The position numbers and the translations under genes are program-made. From the NCBI RefSeq assembly GCF_013868135.1, contig NZ_JACEMU010000017.1, positions 75,853 to 139,852 of the forward strand: a stretch of DNA of 64,000 nt. The letters run 5' to 3'. How positions within the stretch are numbered: position 1 is the first letter of the stretch; the number at the start of each line of letters is the position of its first letter. Positions 17,404 to 25,916 of this stretch are shown here, piece by piece. The notes beneath the pieces were generated by a model, which worked only from the letters and a program-made list of their open reading frames with translations, was not told where the DNA came from and made no database searches. The DNA is from Paracoccus sp. S1E-3 (GTDB lineage Bacteria > Pseudomonadota > Alphaproteobacteria > Rhodobacterales > Rhodobacteraceae).

Positions 17404-17871
17404 ATGAGCAAGAGTTTGGCAAGGGTCGAAGCGGCCCTGCGCGATGCGGGGCTGGACGCCGAGATCCGCGAGATGGGCGATACCCGCACGGCGGTGGACG
17501 CGGCCACGGCGGTGGGTTGCGAGGTCGACCAGATCGCGAAATCCATCATCTTCCGGGGCGAGGAGAACGGCCATGTGGTGCTGTTCCTGACCGCCGGCGG
17601 CAACCGCGTCGATGCGGCCAAGGCCACCCTGCTGGCGGGCCAGCCGCTGGGCAAGGCCGATGCGAACCTGATCCGCGCGGAAACCGGCTTCGCCATCGGC
17701 GGGGTGGCTCCGGTCGGTCATCTGACCGAGATCACGGCCTTCATCGACCCGCGCCTGCTGGAATTCGGCACCGTCTGGGCCGCCGCCGGCACGCCCCGGC
17801 ATGTCTTCGCCATCGCCCCCGCTGATCTGGTCCGGGTCAGCGGCGCCCAGGCGGCGGATTTCACCCTCTGA
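17404..17871 (+). CDS. YbaK/EbsC-family aminoacyl-tRNA deacylase (Cys-tRNA(Pro) type)
   Basis: This 155-residue protein matches the YbaK/ProXp domain. Family motifs include QIAKSIIFR with the conserved lysine (about residue 46) and TGFAIGGVAPVGH, the GGxxPxGH loop that lines the editing pocket. Such free-standing domains hydrolyse mischarged tRNAs such as Cys-tRNA(Pro) or Ala-tRNA(Pro); which substrate is used here cannot be told. It overlaps recO by a single base (TGATG), so the two are co-translated. Length is normal for the family. Confidence 0.85.
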   Translation: MSKSLARVEAALRDAGLDAEIREMGDTRTAVDAATAVGCEVDQIAKSIIFRGEENGHVVLFLTAGGNRVDAAKATLLAGQPLGKADANLIRAETGFAIGGVAPVGHLTEITAFIDPRLLEFGTVWAAAGTPRHVFAIAPADLVRVSGAQAADFTL

Positions 17872-18584
17872 TGGATTGGCGGGGCGCGGGCACGGTGATC
17901 GCGCGCCGCCCGCATGGGGAACATGCGGTCATCCTTGACATTCTTTCGTCCGAGGCGGGGCGCATCTCGGGCATGGTGCCGGGCGGGGCGAGCCGCAAAA
18001 GGGCGGCGATGCTGCAACCGGGCAACCGCGTCGCGGCCACATGGCGCGCCCGGCTGGAGGATCAGCTGGGCACCTTCACCGTCGAACCCGAGCGCGCCCG
18101 GCCGGGGCTGCTGACCAGTGCCGCAGCGCTTGACGGAATGAATGCCACGGCGGCGCTGCTGCGCGTCGCGCTGCCCGAACGCGACCCCCATCCGCGTCTG
18201 TCGGCGGCCTCGGAGGCGCTGTGGGACGCGATGGATGCAGGCGCCGACTGGGGCGGCGATTATGTCCGGTGGGAGCTGTTGTTGCTGGACGAGATGGGGT
18301 TTGGGCTGGACCTGTCCAGCTGCGCCGTGACCGGTGCGCGGCAGGGGCTGGCCTATGTCAGCCCGACCTCGGGCCGGGCGGTGACGGCGGAAGGGGCGGG
18401 GGAATATGCGCCACGCCTGCTGCGGCTGCCCGCCATGCTCGGCGGCACGCCCAGCAATGATGATCTGGCGCATGCCCTGGCGCTGACCGGGCATTTTCTG
18501 GACGCCTGGCTGGCCCGGACCCATGTCGGGCGCCCCCTGCCTGCCGCCCGTGACCGGCTGGTGGCCCGGCTTACTCGGCGGTGA
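17871..18584 (+). CDS. recO: DNA repair protein RecO
   Basis: This 237-residue protein mediates RecA loading in the RecFOR pathway. The N-terminal OB fold is clear (DWRGAGTVIARRPHGEHAVILDIL and GGASRKRAAMLQPGN). The helical C-terminal domain includes YVRWELLLLDEMGFGLDLSSC, the usual RecO centre. The second zinc-site cysteine pattern of some RecO proteins is not evident. The gene overlaps the deacylase gene upstream by one base, and its 3' end overlaps the convergent META lipoprotein gene by 14 bp. Confidence 0.9.
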   Translation: MDWRGAGTVIARRPHGEHAVILDILSSEAGRISGMVPGGASRKRAAMLQPGNRVAATWRARLEDQLGTFTVEPERARPGLLTSAAALDGMNATAALLRVALPERDPHPRLSAASEALWDAMDAGADWGGDYVRWELLLLDEMGFGLDLSSCAVTGARQGLAYVSPTSGRAVTAEGAGEYAPRLLRLPAMLGGTPSNDDLAHALALTGHFLDAWLARTHVGRPLPAARDRLVARLTRR

Positions 18585-18942
18585 AGCGCAGCTTGTGGTC
18601 GGGACCGACCAGCACCAGCCCGTCCGCATTGCGTTCGGCCGTCGTGACCTGCCCGAGCGCAGCATGGAACGCGCTTTCGCCGCCTTCGATGATGCAGGCG
18701 CGCCGGGTCGTGGCCAGGGGCGACAGATCGACCGCAGGCCAGACGGCACGGTTCTGGCCGTGATAGGCATTGCACGGCCCCTGACCCGAGATCTTGTTGC
18801 CCGCAATCTCCAGCGTCGCCGTGCCGGGAATGGCCGCGCCGTCGATATCGACCAGCCTATAGCTGCCATCCATGCCCGGTGCGTCCTGCGCACAGGCCGC
18901 CATCAACAACAGCCCCAGAACCGCCACATCAGAAAACCTCAT
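18571..18942 (-). CDS. META-domain lipoprotein (HslJ-like), copy 1
   Basis: This 123-residue lipoprotein has the signal ending LLMAAC. The META/HslJ core is recognisable from SYRLVDIDG, ATLEIAGNKISGQGPCNAYHG and a late cysteine in TRRACI. META domains occur in stress-linked surface proteins with no defined activity. It is the second gene of a tandem pair: its start overlaps the end of the next META gene by 14 bp, so they are coupled. The 3' end overlaps recO by 14 bp on the other strand. Confidence 0.75.
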   Translation of the reverse strand: MRFSDVAVLGLLLMAACAQDAPGMDGSYRLVDIDGAAIPGTATLEIAGNKISGQGPCNAYHGQNRAVWPAVDLSPLATTRRACIIEGGESAFHAALGQVTTAERNADGLVLVGPDHKLRFTAE

Positions 18943-19345
18943 CGCCGCGCGCCTCTCGTTTCGCGAAAATCATCTCGGTGCCCGGACCGGTCAGCACCAG
19001 GCGGGAACCGTCCCGCCGCATCGCCTCGACCCGGCCCAGACGGTCGATATACTCGGCTTCGGCCCGGCGCCGTTCGGAATCCGCGCAGGGCAGGTCGGTC
19101 GGCTCGATTCCCCGCGCCGCAAAGCCGGGCGGCGTGGCCGCCTGCGCCGCCGCATAGGCGTTGCACGGCCCGACCCCGGTCAGCCGGTCGCCGTCGATCC
19201 TGAGCGACACATCTGCCCCCCAGGGCAGGCCGTCCATCTCGACAAGAATCCAGTCGACGCCGTTGATCCGCTGCGCCTCGGGCAGTTCCGGGGTGCTGCA
19301 CGCGCTCATCAGCAGAAGCGGGATCAGTTTCGGCCAGGATGTCAT
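18929..19345 (-). CDS. META-domain lipoprotein (HslJ-like), copy 2
   Basis: This 138-residue lipoprotein has the signal MTSWPKLIPLLLMSAC. It shares the plan of its downstream neighbour: WILVEMDGLPW, LRIDGDRLTGVGPCNAYAA, a mid cysteine (DLPCADSERR) and a closing RLVLTGPGTEMIF strand. The pair probably arose by tandem duplication followed by divergence. ATG 19345 is chosen because it starts the lipoprotein signal and has AGGC upstream; the longer open frame upstream runs into the next gene. Function unknown. Confidence 0.72.
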   Translation of the reverse strand: MTSWPKLIPLLLMSACSTPELPEAQRINGVDWILVEMDGLPWGADVSLRIDGDRLTGVGPCNAYAAAQAATPPGFAARGIEPTDLPCADSERRRAEAEYIDRLGRVEAMRRDGSRLVLTGPGTEMIFAKREARGDEVF

Positions 19346-19362
19346 CAGCCTGCCTGCCACGA

Positions 19363-19821
19363 TCAGGATTCTGTGGATTCGTTGCGGATCGGATGGACGG
19401 CACGGAAGCTCACCGCGAAGCGGTTCCAGGTGTTGATCGAGGTGATGACGAAGGTGACTTCGGCGCGCTCCTGTTCGGAGAACACCGCCGCAAGGGCCTC
19501 GTAGTCGGCATCGGGGGCGCCGGTGGCCTCGATCCGGGTCAGCGCCTCGGTCCAGCCGAGTGCGGCGCGTTCGCGGGTGTCGAAGGCGGGGCTTTCGCGC
19601 CATGCCGCCAGCACGTCCAGCTTTTGCTGGGAAAGCCCGGCGCGCCGCGCGGCCGGGGCATGGATGTCAAGGCAATAGGCGCAGCCGTTGATCTGCGAAG
19701 CCCGCATCTTGATCAGCTCGCGCAGGGCGACGGGGATCGACAGGTCCTTTCCGGCCTCATCCATGGCCATCAGCGCTTTTGCGACCTTCGGGGCCGCGCG
19801 GAAATAGTTCATCCTCGCCAT
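19363..19821 (-). CDS. AhpD-like carboxymuconolactone decarboxylase family protein
   Basis: This 152-residue helical protein has the AhpD-type redox motif NGCAYCLDIH (CxxC with a downstream His), typical of peroxidase-associated alkylhydroperoxidase D-like proteins. RELIKMRASQ before it and NTWNRFAVSF near the C-terminus are family hallmarks. It is likely a cytosolic thiol peroxidase or peroxidase partner; the real substrate is unknown. A strong SD (GAGGAGAGG) sits 8 nt before ATG 19821, so the upstream ATG at 19845 is rejected. It lies 17 bp upstream of the META pair and may be co-transcribed with it. Confidence 0.85.
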   Translation of the reverse strand: MARMNYFRAAPKVAKALMAMDEAGKDLSIPVALRELIKMRASQINGCAYCLDIHAPAARRAGLSQQKLDVLAAWRESPAFDTRERAALGWTEALTRIEATGAPDADYEALAAVFSEQERAEVTFVITSINTWNRFAVSFRAVHPIRNESTES

Positions 19822-19903
19822 CGCCGGATCCTCTCCTCGGGGCATGGGGAATTATAGGGTGGCGCGGACGGCGGCGCAAAGGTCCAGGAACGGCGGCCAA
19901 AAT

Positions 19904-19937
19904 AAAACCCCCGCAGATCGAAACCTGCGGGGGTTTT
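19904..19937. terminator. Strong bidirectional terminator after rpsU
   Basis: AAAACCCCCGCAG (19904-19916) pairs perfectly with CTGCGGGGGTTTT (19925-19937) around an 8-nt loop. On the minus strand it ends in a T run, which suits termination of rpsU. Confidence 0.88.
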
Positions 19938-19986
19938 GAACCTCATCCGGTTCGCTTTTGCCTAACAGAGCGCTTCCGCGCGACCG

Positions 19987-20193
19987 TCAGAGCGCGCCTT
20001 CGCGCTGTGCCTTCTTACGCGCCAGCTTCCGGGCGCGGCGGACGGCCTCGGCCTTTTCACGGGCCTTCTTGACGGACGGTTTCTCGAAATGTTGCTGAAG
20101 CTTCATCTCGCGGAACACGCCTTCGCGCTGAAGTTTCTTCTTCAGTGCGCGCATCGCCTGTTCGACGTTATTGTCGCGAACGTTCACCTGCAT
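19987..20193 (-). CDS. rpsU: 30S ribosomal protein S21
   Basis: This 68-residue, very basic protein begins [20 protein letters not shown] and ends in Lys/Arg/Ala helices, which is the S21 signature. S21 sits on the 30S platform near the anti-SD of 16S rRNA and helps initiation. The length and the stretch [18 protein letters not shown] are standard for alphaproteobacteria. It is a single gene, divergent from coq9, with its own terminator. Confidence 0.96.
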   Translation of the reverse strand: MQVNVRDNNVEQAMRALKKKLQREGVFREMKLQQHFEKPSVKKAREKAEAVRRARKLARKKAQREGAL

Positions 20194-20289
20194 GTGGTTG
20201 TCACCACCTTCCTAGGTTAGAGTTGATCGAAATTGCAGGAAGCCGCCCTATATCGGCCGCTTGCCCATTTGTCCAGCCCGGAGGCGAAG

Positions 20290-20937
20290 ATGACCGACAC
20301 GCGTGACAGACTGGCCGAGGCCGCCATCCCCCATATCCCCTTCGACGGCATGAACATGGCCAGTCTGCGCGCCGCTGCTCGCGATCTGGGCCTTTCAGAG
20401 GATGTGGCGGTCGCGTTTTTCCCCGGCGGCGGCGCCGATCTGGCCGCCTGGATCCACAAGCGCGGCGACGACAGCCTGGCGCTGTGGCTGGCCGATGCCC
20501 CGTCCGAAGGCCGCTTCCGCGACCGCATCGCCGCCGCCATCTGGCAGCGGCTTGCCTTCGCCGATGCGGAACTGGTGCGCGCAGCCTCGGCGGTGCTGGC
20601 GCTGCCGCAGAACCAGCCGCTGGCGGCGAAGCTGCTGTGGGGAACCGCCGATGTGATCTGGTCGGGGCTGGGGGACAGTTCGCGCGATGTGAACTGGTAT
20701 TCGAAACGCGCCACCCTGTCGGCGGTCTATGCTGCCAGCGTCCTCTATTGGCTGGGCGATCAGTCCGAAGGGCGGCGCGACACCCGTGATTTCATCGACC
20801 GCCGTATTGACAGCGTGATGCAGTTCGAGAAACTCAAGGCCTCGGCACGGAAGATTCCGGGCGTGTCGATGCTGACCGATCTGGCGTTCGGCTGGGTTCG
20901 GGCCCCGAAAGCCGCCGAAGAAAAGGAAAAGGCATGA
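20290..20937 (+). CDS. COQ9-family ubiquinone biosynthesis protein
   Basis: This 215-residue protein is TetR-like in fold and belongs to the COQ9 family, lipid-binding helpers that present ubiquinone intermediates to COQ7-type hydroxylases. Signature stretches are VNWYSKRATLSAVYAASVLYWLGD and FIDRRIDSVMQFEK near the C-terminus. ATG 20290 has a clear GGAGG 5-10 nt upstream, so the in-frame ATG at 20233 is rejected. Coupling to the quinone oxidoreductase gene (ATGA at 20934) is a sensible functional pairing. The C-terminus is Lys/Glu-rich. Confidence 0.88.
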   Translation: MTDTRDRLAEAAIPHIPFDGMNMASLRAAARDLGLSEDVAVAFFPGGGADLAAWIHKRGDDSLALWLADAPSEGRFRDRIAAAIWQRLAFADAELVRAASAVLALPQNQPLAAKLLWGTADVIWSGLGDSSRDVNWYSKRATLSAVYAASVLYWLGDQSEGRRDTRDFIDRRIDSVMQFEKLKASARKIPGVSMLTDLAFGWVRAPKAAEEKEKA

Positions 20938-21920
20938 CCCTTCCTGACACCATGCGCGCGGTCGAAATCACCGAAGCCGGCGGCCCCGAGGTTCTGGTTG
21001 AAACCACCCGTCCGGTCCCGATGCCCGGCCATGACCAGATCGTTATCCGGCTGGCCTATGCCGGTGTGAACCGCCCCGATGTCGCGCAGCGGCAGGGCAC
21101 CTATGCGCCGCCGCCCGGTGCATCCGATCTGCCGGGGCTGGAAGGCGCGGGCGAAGTGGTTGCGGTGGGGCGCGGGGTGACGATGTGGAAGCCCGGCGAC
21201 CGCGTCTGCGCGCTGCTGCCCGGCGGCGGTTACGCCGAATATGTCGCCTGCGATCAGACCCATGCCCTGCCCATCCCCGAAGGCATGACCCTGCGCGAGG
21301 CCGCGGCCCTGCCCGAGACCGCCTTCACCGTCTGGTCGAACGTGGTCATGCGCGGCGGCTTGCAGGCGGGCGAGCGGTTTCTGGTCCATGGCGGCAGCTC
21401 GGGCATCGGCACCATGGCGATTCAGGTGGCGCGGGCCCTGGGCGCGCGGGTCTGGGCGACCGCCGGGTCGGCCGAGAAATGCGACGCCATCGCCGCGCTC
21501 GGCGCGACCCCGATCAATTACCGCGAGGCCGATTACGTCAAGATCCTGCAGGAGGCCGGGGGCGCGAACCTGATCCTCGACATGGTCGGCGGCAGCTACA
21601 TCGAGCGCAATCTGAAGGCGCTGGACCTGGACGGCCGGCTGGTGATGATCGCCTTTCTGGGCGGGGCCAAGGCGGAAATCAACTTCGCCTATGTGATGAT
21701 GCGGCGGCTGACGATCACCGGATCGACCCTGCGGCCGCAATCGGATGCCGCCAAGGCCCGCATCGCCGACGCGCTGCGCACGCATCTGTGGCCGCTGATC
21801 GGTGCCGGCAAGGTGCGTATCCTGATCGACAGCGAATATCCGCTGGCCGAAGCCGCCGCCGCCCATCAACGGATGGAAAGCAGCGCGCATATCGGCAAGA
21901 TCGTCCTGAACATTCGCTGA
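20934..21920 (+). CDS. NAD(P)H-quinone oxidoreductase of the zinc-free MDR family
   Basis: This 328-residue medium-chain reductase has an N-terminal GroES-like domain (AYAGVNRPDVAQRQGTY) and a Rossmann domain with FLVHGGSSGIGTMAIQVARA, followed by GGSYIERNLKALDLDGRLV. No catalytic zinc cysteines are seen, so it belongs with Qor/PIG3-type quinone reductases and not with alcohol dehydrogenases. It reduces quinones with NADPH. Overlap with coq9 suggests a role in the ubiquinone pool or quinone stress. PIG3-type is the closest subgroup, judged by length and the SGIG loop. Confidence 0.88.
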   Translation: MTLPDTMRAVEITEAGGPEVLVETTRPVPMPGHDQIVIRLAYAGVNRPDVAQRQGTYAPPPGASDLPGLEGAGEVVAVGRGVTMWKPGDRVCALLPGGGYAEYVACDQTHALPIPEGMTLREAAALPETAFTVWSNVVMRGGLQAGERFLVHGGSSGIGTMAIQVARALGARVWATAGSAEKCDAIAALGATPINYREADYVKILQEAGGANLILDMVGGSYIERNLKALDLDGRLVMIAFLGGAKAEINFAYVMMRRLTITGSTLRPQSDAAKARIADALRTHLWPLIGAGKVRILIDSEYPLAEAAAAHQRMESSAHIGKIVLNIR

Positions 21921-21928
21921 GGTCCCCC

Positions 21929-22858
21929 ATGATTGCGAAACCCGAATTCCTGACCCTCGATGCCGAGGTCTTCTATAACGGCCCCGCATTGGAGGCCGCC
22001 GGCATCGGCCCCGACATGTGGGACGAGGACCGTCTGGCCGAATATCTGGAGGACGGCGTGGCCTTCGAGGCCGCCGACGACCCCAACAGCGCAATTGTGC
22101 AATACCCCTCCGAAGAAGGCGGGTTGGCGATGCTGCTGCGCTGGGATGATGAAGCTTACGAGCTGCTGAATGCCTGGCCCTTCCTGCCCGAGGTGGTCAG
22201 CACCCCGGCGTCGCCCTTCCGCATCGGCGAATCGCCCGAAGGCGATCAGGCTTTCGTCACCTGCCAGATCGGCGGCGCCGCACTGGTCTATTTCGAGGAT
22301 TCCTATCTGCTGTCCCGCGACGAATATCGCGCCGGCGAGATCGAGTTCGCCCAGTTCTACGCCATCGGCGCCCAGTTTCGCCCCGCCGGAACCGGACTGC
22401 TGGAAATCGGTCCGGACGATCCGGCCTATGCCAGCCTGGTGGAAAACGGCGCGACCCTCAATTCCAGCGGCAATCTGGAATTCAGCCTGGCAGGCGCGGC
22501 CCTGATGGCGCCGCGCTTCGACATCGCGCCAAATGCCTATGAATTCCGGGGCGAGGTGGTGTCGCTGGCCGAGTTGAACGACTGGATCGTGCCAGACGCG
22601 GCCATCGCCCGCGTCACCGTCATGCGCCCCTTCGAGGACGAGGACGGCGAGCCCGATGCCGAGGGGCTGGACCTGCCGATCCTGCTGCGCAAGCCGCTTC
22701 TGGAAGCCGAGGACTGGCCGCAGCCCGGCGACGAGGTCGAGGGGGTCATCTATGTCTATGGCTCGGGCTTTGCGGCGCCCTTCGACGATGACGATGACGA
22801 CGACAATGAGGATGACGGCGCGGGGGATGCCGAGGAGGGCGTGCCGATCCTGCGCTGA
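21929..22858 (+). CDS. Hypothetical acidic protein with a poly-Asp C-terminus
   Basis: This 309-residue protein has no signal peptide or membrane segment and is very acidic. Residues near 20-60 (DMWDEDRLAEYLEDGVAFE) and the C-terminal DDDDDDDNEDDG block stand out. I do not recognise a family. It starts 8 bp after the oxidoreductase gene, so it probably shares the coq9-qor transcript. It may be a folded acidic domain with a charged tail; the Asp run is encoded by mixed GAC/GAT codons. Confidence 0.65.
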   Translation: MIAKPEFLTLDAEVFYNGPALEAAGIGPDMWDEDRLAEYLEDGVAFEAADDPNSAIVQYPSEEGGLAMLLRWDDEAYELLNAWPFLPEVVSTPASPFRIGESPEGDQAFVTCQIGGAALVYFEDSYLLSRDEYRAGEIEFAQFYAIGAQFRPAGTGLLEIGPDDPAYASLVENGATLNSSGNLEFSLAGAALMAPRFDIAPNAYEFRGEVVSLAELNDWIVPDAAIARVTVMRPFEDEDGEPDAEGLDLPILLRKPLLEAEDWPQPGDEVEGVIYVYGSGFAAPFDDDDDDDNEDDGAGDAEEGVPILR

Positions 22859-22861
22859 GGT

Positions 22862-23509
22862 TCAGCGCACCTTTTCCATGATGACCGCATCGCGCGAACA
22901 GTCGCGTCGGGCATCCGGCGCGCAGTCGCGCGGTTGCAGGTCCTTCGTCAGGCAGATGCGGACCTCCTGCAGGTCCTCGCCCTGGCAGGCGACGGTGATG
23001 CCGTCGGCGGACATGCCGGGGTTGGCTTCCATGAAGGCCTGTTCGATCAGCGCCGGCGGGATCGAGATGTCGCGGTCGAGATCGACGAAATAGTCGGGCA
23101 GGGTGACAGCCTCGAACGCATCGCGCGAGAGATCCAGATAGGCCGCCGCCGACAGGCCGGTGCAGCGCCCGTGCTTCTGCCACTGATACCAGGCCAGCCC
23201 GTCCGAGCCCATGATGTCCGCCATCGCCTGACTTTCCCGGCGCGAGGGGTCGCGTTCGTTGGTGCGGCAATTCTGCGGCCAGCCATTTTCATATTGCGGC
23301 CACAGCCCGTGCAGCACGAAATCGACCTTGCCACCGCGATCGCATTGACGCGCACCGCGCTTGTCGCCGGTGCCCCGGCACCAGCTGGGCGACCAGCTGA
23401 GCGCCAGCACGTAATAGTCGAACTGACCGACGCGCCGGGCCTGCGCGGCGGCGGGCAGGGCAGGGGTGGACAGAAGGGCGGCGGTCAGGATGGCGGCGAT
23501 GGGGCGCAT
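22862..23509 (-). CDS. Secreted ribonuclease T2
   Basis: This 215-residue enzyme has a signal peptide ending PAAAQA. The two T2 catalytic segments are present: CAS I FVLHGLWPQ and CAS II WYQWQKHGRC, each with its catalytic histidine. Paired cysteines (WC, QC, NC, RC and others) suggest periplasmic disulphides. T2 RNases cleave single-stranded RNA through 2',3'-cyclic phosphates and are thought to scavenge phosphate or nucleotides. ATG 23509 follows AGAGG at a 5-nt spacing. It converges with the acidic protein gene, with stops 3 bp apart. Confidence 0.92.
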   Translation of the reverse strand: MRPIAAILTAALLSTPALPAAAQARRVGQFDYYVLALSWSPSWCRGTGDKRGARQCDRGGKVDFVLHGLWPQYENGWPQNCRTNERDPSRRESQAMADIMGSDGLAWYQWQKHGRCTGLSAAAYLDLSRDAFEAVTLPDYFVDLDRDISIPPALIEQAFMEANPGMSADGITVACQGEDLQEVRICLTKDLQPRDCAPDARRDCSRDAVIMEKVR

Positions 23510-23636
23510 GAAATCCTCTGGTCGGGTGATGCCTTGATAGCGGGCGCGGCAGGCGAGGCCAAGCAGGGGGCTGTCTGCCCCCTGCGACCCCCGAGGATAT
23601 TGGGACCAGAATGAAGGAAACGCCTGCAAATTGCGC

Positions 23637-23665
23637 TTTCACTTTGCCGCGGGCGGCGCTATATA
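23637..23665 (+). promoter_or_regulatory. Candidate promoter of trcR
   Basis: TTTCAC (23637-23642) and TATATA (23660-23665) are separated by 17 bp. The -10 is good and the -35 is weak. Transcription would start near 23672, about 80 nt before the trcR start. Confidence 0.35.
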
Positions 23666-23750
23666 AGCGGCCAATTCCCCGAAAACGTGACTGGCCCCGC
23701 CGAAACGCCGTTTTCCCCGGCCGGATAAGATATGCGCAAGGAGTGATCCG

Positions 23751-24491
23751 ATGAACAAACCGCTGATGGCCAAGGCCACCGCCGTCTGGCTGATCGACAA
23801 CACCACGCTGAGCTTCAAGCAGATCGCAGATTTTGTCGGCATGCACGAATTGGAGATCCAGGGCATTGCCGATGGCGATGTGGCGACCGGCGTGAAGGGC
23901 TTCGACCCCATCGCCTCGCATCAGCTGGATGCGGTCGAGATCGAGAAGGGCCAGAAGAACCCGGCCTACAAGCTGAAGCTGAAGCACAACCCCGCCGCGG
24001 AAGGCGAGGAAAAGCGTCGCGGTCCGCGCTACACGCCGCTGTCCAAGCGTCAGGACCGCCCGGCCGCAATCCTGTGGCTGGTGAAATTCCACCCGGAACT
24101 GGCGGATTCGCAGATCGCCAAGCTGGTCGGCACCACCAAGCCGACCATCCAGGCCATCCGCGAGCGCACGCATTGGAATATCGCCAACATCCAGCCGATC
24201 GACCCGGTGGCGCTGGGCCTGTCCAAGCAGTCGGAACTGGACGCGGCCGTCCAGAAGGCGGCGAAGAAGGGCGGCGCGGACGGCGGAGTGATGTCGGATG
24301 ACGAGCGCCGCAAGCTGGTCTCGACCGAAACTTCGCTGGCGATGTCGGATGAGCCGCGGCTGCCCAGCTCGATGGCCGGGCTGGAAAATTTCAGCCTGTC
24401 GCGCGAAGACAAGAAACCCGAGCCGGAACTGGATGCCGACAGCTTCTTCAACCTGCCCGATGCGGATGAGGAAGACGACGAGGATAACTGA
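23751..24491 (+). CDS. trcR: DUF1013-family cell-cycle transcriptional regulator TrcR
   Basis: This 246-residue protein is conserved across alphaproteobacteria and is described as TrcR, an RNA-polymerase-associated regulator tied to the cell cycle. Residues 1-60 form a helix-turn-helix-like region (MAKATAVWLIDNTTLSFKQI, then VGMHELEIQGIADGD). A second similar region lies at about 95-150 (RPAAILWLVKFHPELADSQI, VGTTKPTIQAIRERTHWN). The C-terminus is acidic (DADEEDDEDN). It stands alone, with a terminator 43 bp after the stop. Family membership is clear; the regulatory role is from other species. Confidence 0.88.
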   Translation: MNKPLMAKATAVWLIDNTTLSFKQIADFVGMHELEIQGIADGDVATGVKGFDPIASHQLDAVEIEKGQKNPAYKLKLKHNPAAEGEEKRRGPRYTPLSKRQDRPAAILWLVKFHPELADSQIAKLVGTTKPTIQAIRERTHWNIANIQPIDPVALGLSKQSELDAAVQKAAKKGGADGGVMSDDERRKLVSTETSLAMSDEPRLPSSMAGLENFSLSREDKKPEPELDADSFFNLPDADEEDDEDN

Positions 24492-24533
24492 TCCTCGCAG
24501 CTTCCGCGCCAGTGGTTGTTGCAGATCCTGCGC

Positions 24534-24564
24534 AAAAGGCCCTCGGGAAACCGAGGGCCTTTTT
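24534..24564 (+). terminator. Rho-independent terminator after trcR
   Basis: AAAGGCCCTCGG (to 24546) pairs with CCGAGGGCCTTT (from 24551) around a GAAA loop, then runs into further T residues. Confidence 0.9.
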
Positions 24565-24585
24565 CGTGGTCAGCCGCCATTCACC

Positions 24586-25770
24586 TCAGTCGCCATTCAC
24601 CACGGCGTCGGGGATTTCATAGCGCTCATTGCCGAGGTTGATGACGGTCAGGTGGCCGCGGCGCTCGGTCCGCAGGCCCTCGCGCGGGGCCGGGGCACCC
24701 CCGGTGAAGCTGATGGCGCGGCTGCCGCCATCGGGCCAGCTGATGGTGACGGTGGCGTTGCCTTCACCCTGCCGGGTGACGGTGAAGCTGCAATCGCGGG
24801 TTGGCATTCCCAGCGCGGTCGAGCAGGGCAGGCTGCCCCGTGTAGTGCCGCGTTGGCCGGGCTTTGGCGCGGGCTTTTCGGCCGAGACGGCGGTGCTGGG
24901 TGGCGGCGTCTCGGATTCGGACAACGCTTTCGAGGGGGCGGGCACGGGCGGCCGGGCCGAGCTGCCGATGCGGGCGGCTGGCGCGGGCGCGGTCGGCGCG
25001 GGCGTGGCCGCGTCCGTGGCGCCCCCGGGCGCAGCGCCTTCGCGCAGATATTGGTTGACTGTCCAGCCCGACTGGCCGGCGGCGGTTTCCACTTTGCACC
25101 AGGTCCGGCCGTCGACGGTTTTGCAGCCCTGATTGCGCAGGCTGTCGCCATTGCCGACGGTGGTGGCGATGGCGGCGGCGGTCGAGGCCTCGGCGCGGAT
25201 GTTCAGGCGCCCCGCGATCCCGGTGACCTGCCAATAGTCCGGTCCGCCGCTGAGGTTGTCGGCCATATCGCCCGACGGGGCGGGCGGTGTGCTGGCGGGC
25301 GTACTGGCGGCGGTGCTGGCCGGTGGCGTGGCCGGGGCGGCGGTTGGCGCCTTTTGTGCCGTACCGCCCACATCGATCGTCAACGAGAAGCGTGCGGTTG
25401 CATTCGTGGCGCCGTCAGTTGGCGTCAGATAGGTGCGGATCAGATAGGTGCCCGTGGTGGGCAGGGTGATGCTGGCGAACAGACCGGCGCTGCTGCCGAC
25501 GAACAGCGCCTGCGATTCGCCCGGAACGGCGCCGGGGGCATAGATGTCGAAATAGCTGGCGGGATTGTTGGTGATCATCTGCACCGACATCGTCTGTCCG
25601 GCATTGGCTGCGACGGTGAAATCCGCCGTGTCGCGCCCGGCGAGCTGGCCCGTCACCGCGGTGCCGCTGGCGCCGTCGCCGAAATGGACGGGGGTGGTGG
25701 TGCTTTCCGCCCAGACCGGCGCCGCCAGCACGGCTGCCAGAGCGGCGCTGCGAAGCATCTTGCCCAACAT
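24586..25770 (-). CDS. Exported protein with PPC-like N-terminus and SH3 domain
   Basis: This 394-residue protein has a signal peptide ending PVWA. An N-terminal beta-rich region (SGTAVTGQLAGRDTADFTVAA, then PTTGTYLIRTYL) looks like a bacterial pre-peptidase C-type domain. A Thr/Pro/Ala linker leads to a type-3 SH3 domain (GRLNIRAEASTAAAIATTVG, CKTVDGRTWCKVE), which often binds cell wall. A second Pro-rich linker precedes a beta domain at the C-terminus with paired cysteines. GAGG 6 nt before ATG 25770 decides the start over ATG 25782. It probably works in the periplasm or at the wall; no enzyme domain is seen. Confidence 0.75.
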   Translation of the reverse strand: MLGKMLRSAALAAVLAAPVWAESTTTPVHFGDGASGTAVTGQLAGRDTADFTVAANAGQTMSVQMITNNPASYFDIYAPGAVPGESQALFVGSSAGLFASITLPTTGTYLIRTYLTPTDGATNATARFSLTIDVGGTAQKAPTAAPATPPASTAASTPASTPPAPSGDMADNLSGGPDYWQVTGIAGRLNIRAEASTAAAIATTVGNGDSLRNQGCKTVDGRTWCKVETAAGQSGWTVNQYLREGAAPGGATDAATPAPTAPAPAARIGSSARPPVPAPSKALSESETPPPSTAVSAEKPAPKPGQRGTTRGSLPCSTALGMPTRDCSFTVTRQGEGNATVTISWPDGGSRAISFTGGAPAPREGLRTERRGHLTVINLGNERYEIPDAVVNGD

Positions 25771-25916
25771 GTTCTGCCTCATTCTTTCTTGACTTGTGGG
25801 GGCGCGTCCGCAGGGGGCCGGACGCGGGTAACCTGCATAAGATTTGCGCCGGAAGCGCCGGCTGCGTCACGCGCAAACGGGCGCTGTCGCGGAACTGTGT
25901 TCGCTCGTGAGCCGCC

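Noticed and set aside
22787..22815. Simple-sequence repeat in the acidic protein gene as a regulatory element
   Set aside because: The GAC/GAT run is in frame and encodes the Asp tail, with mixed codons, so no separate role is indicated.
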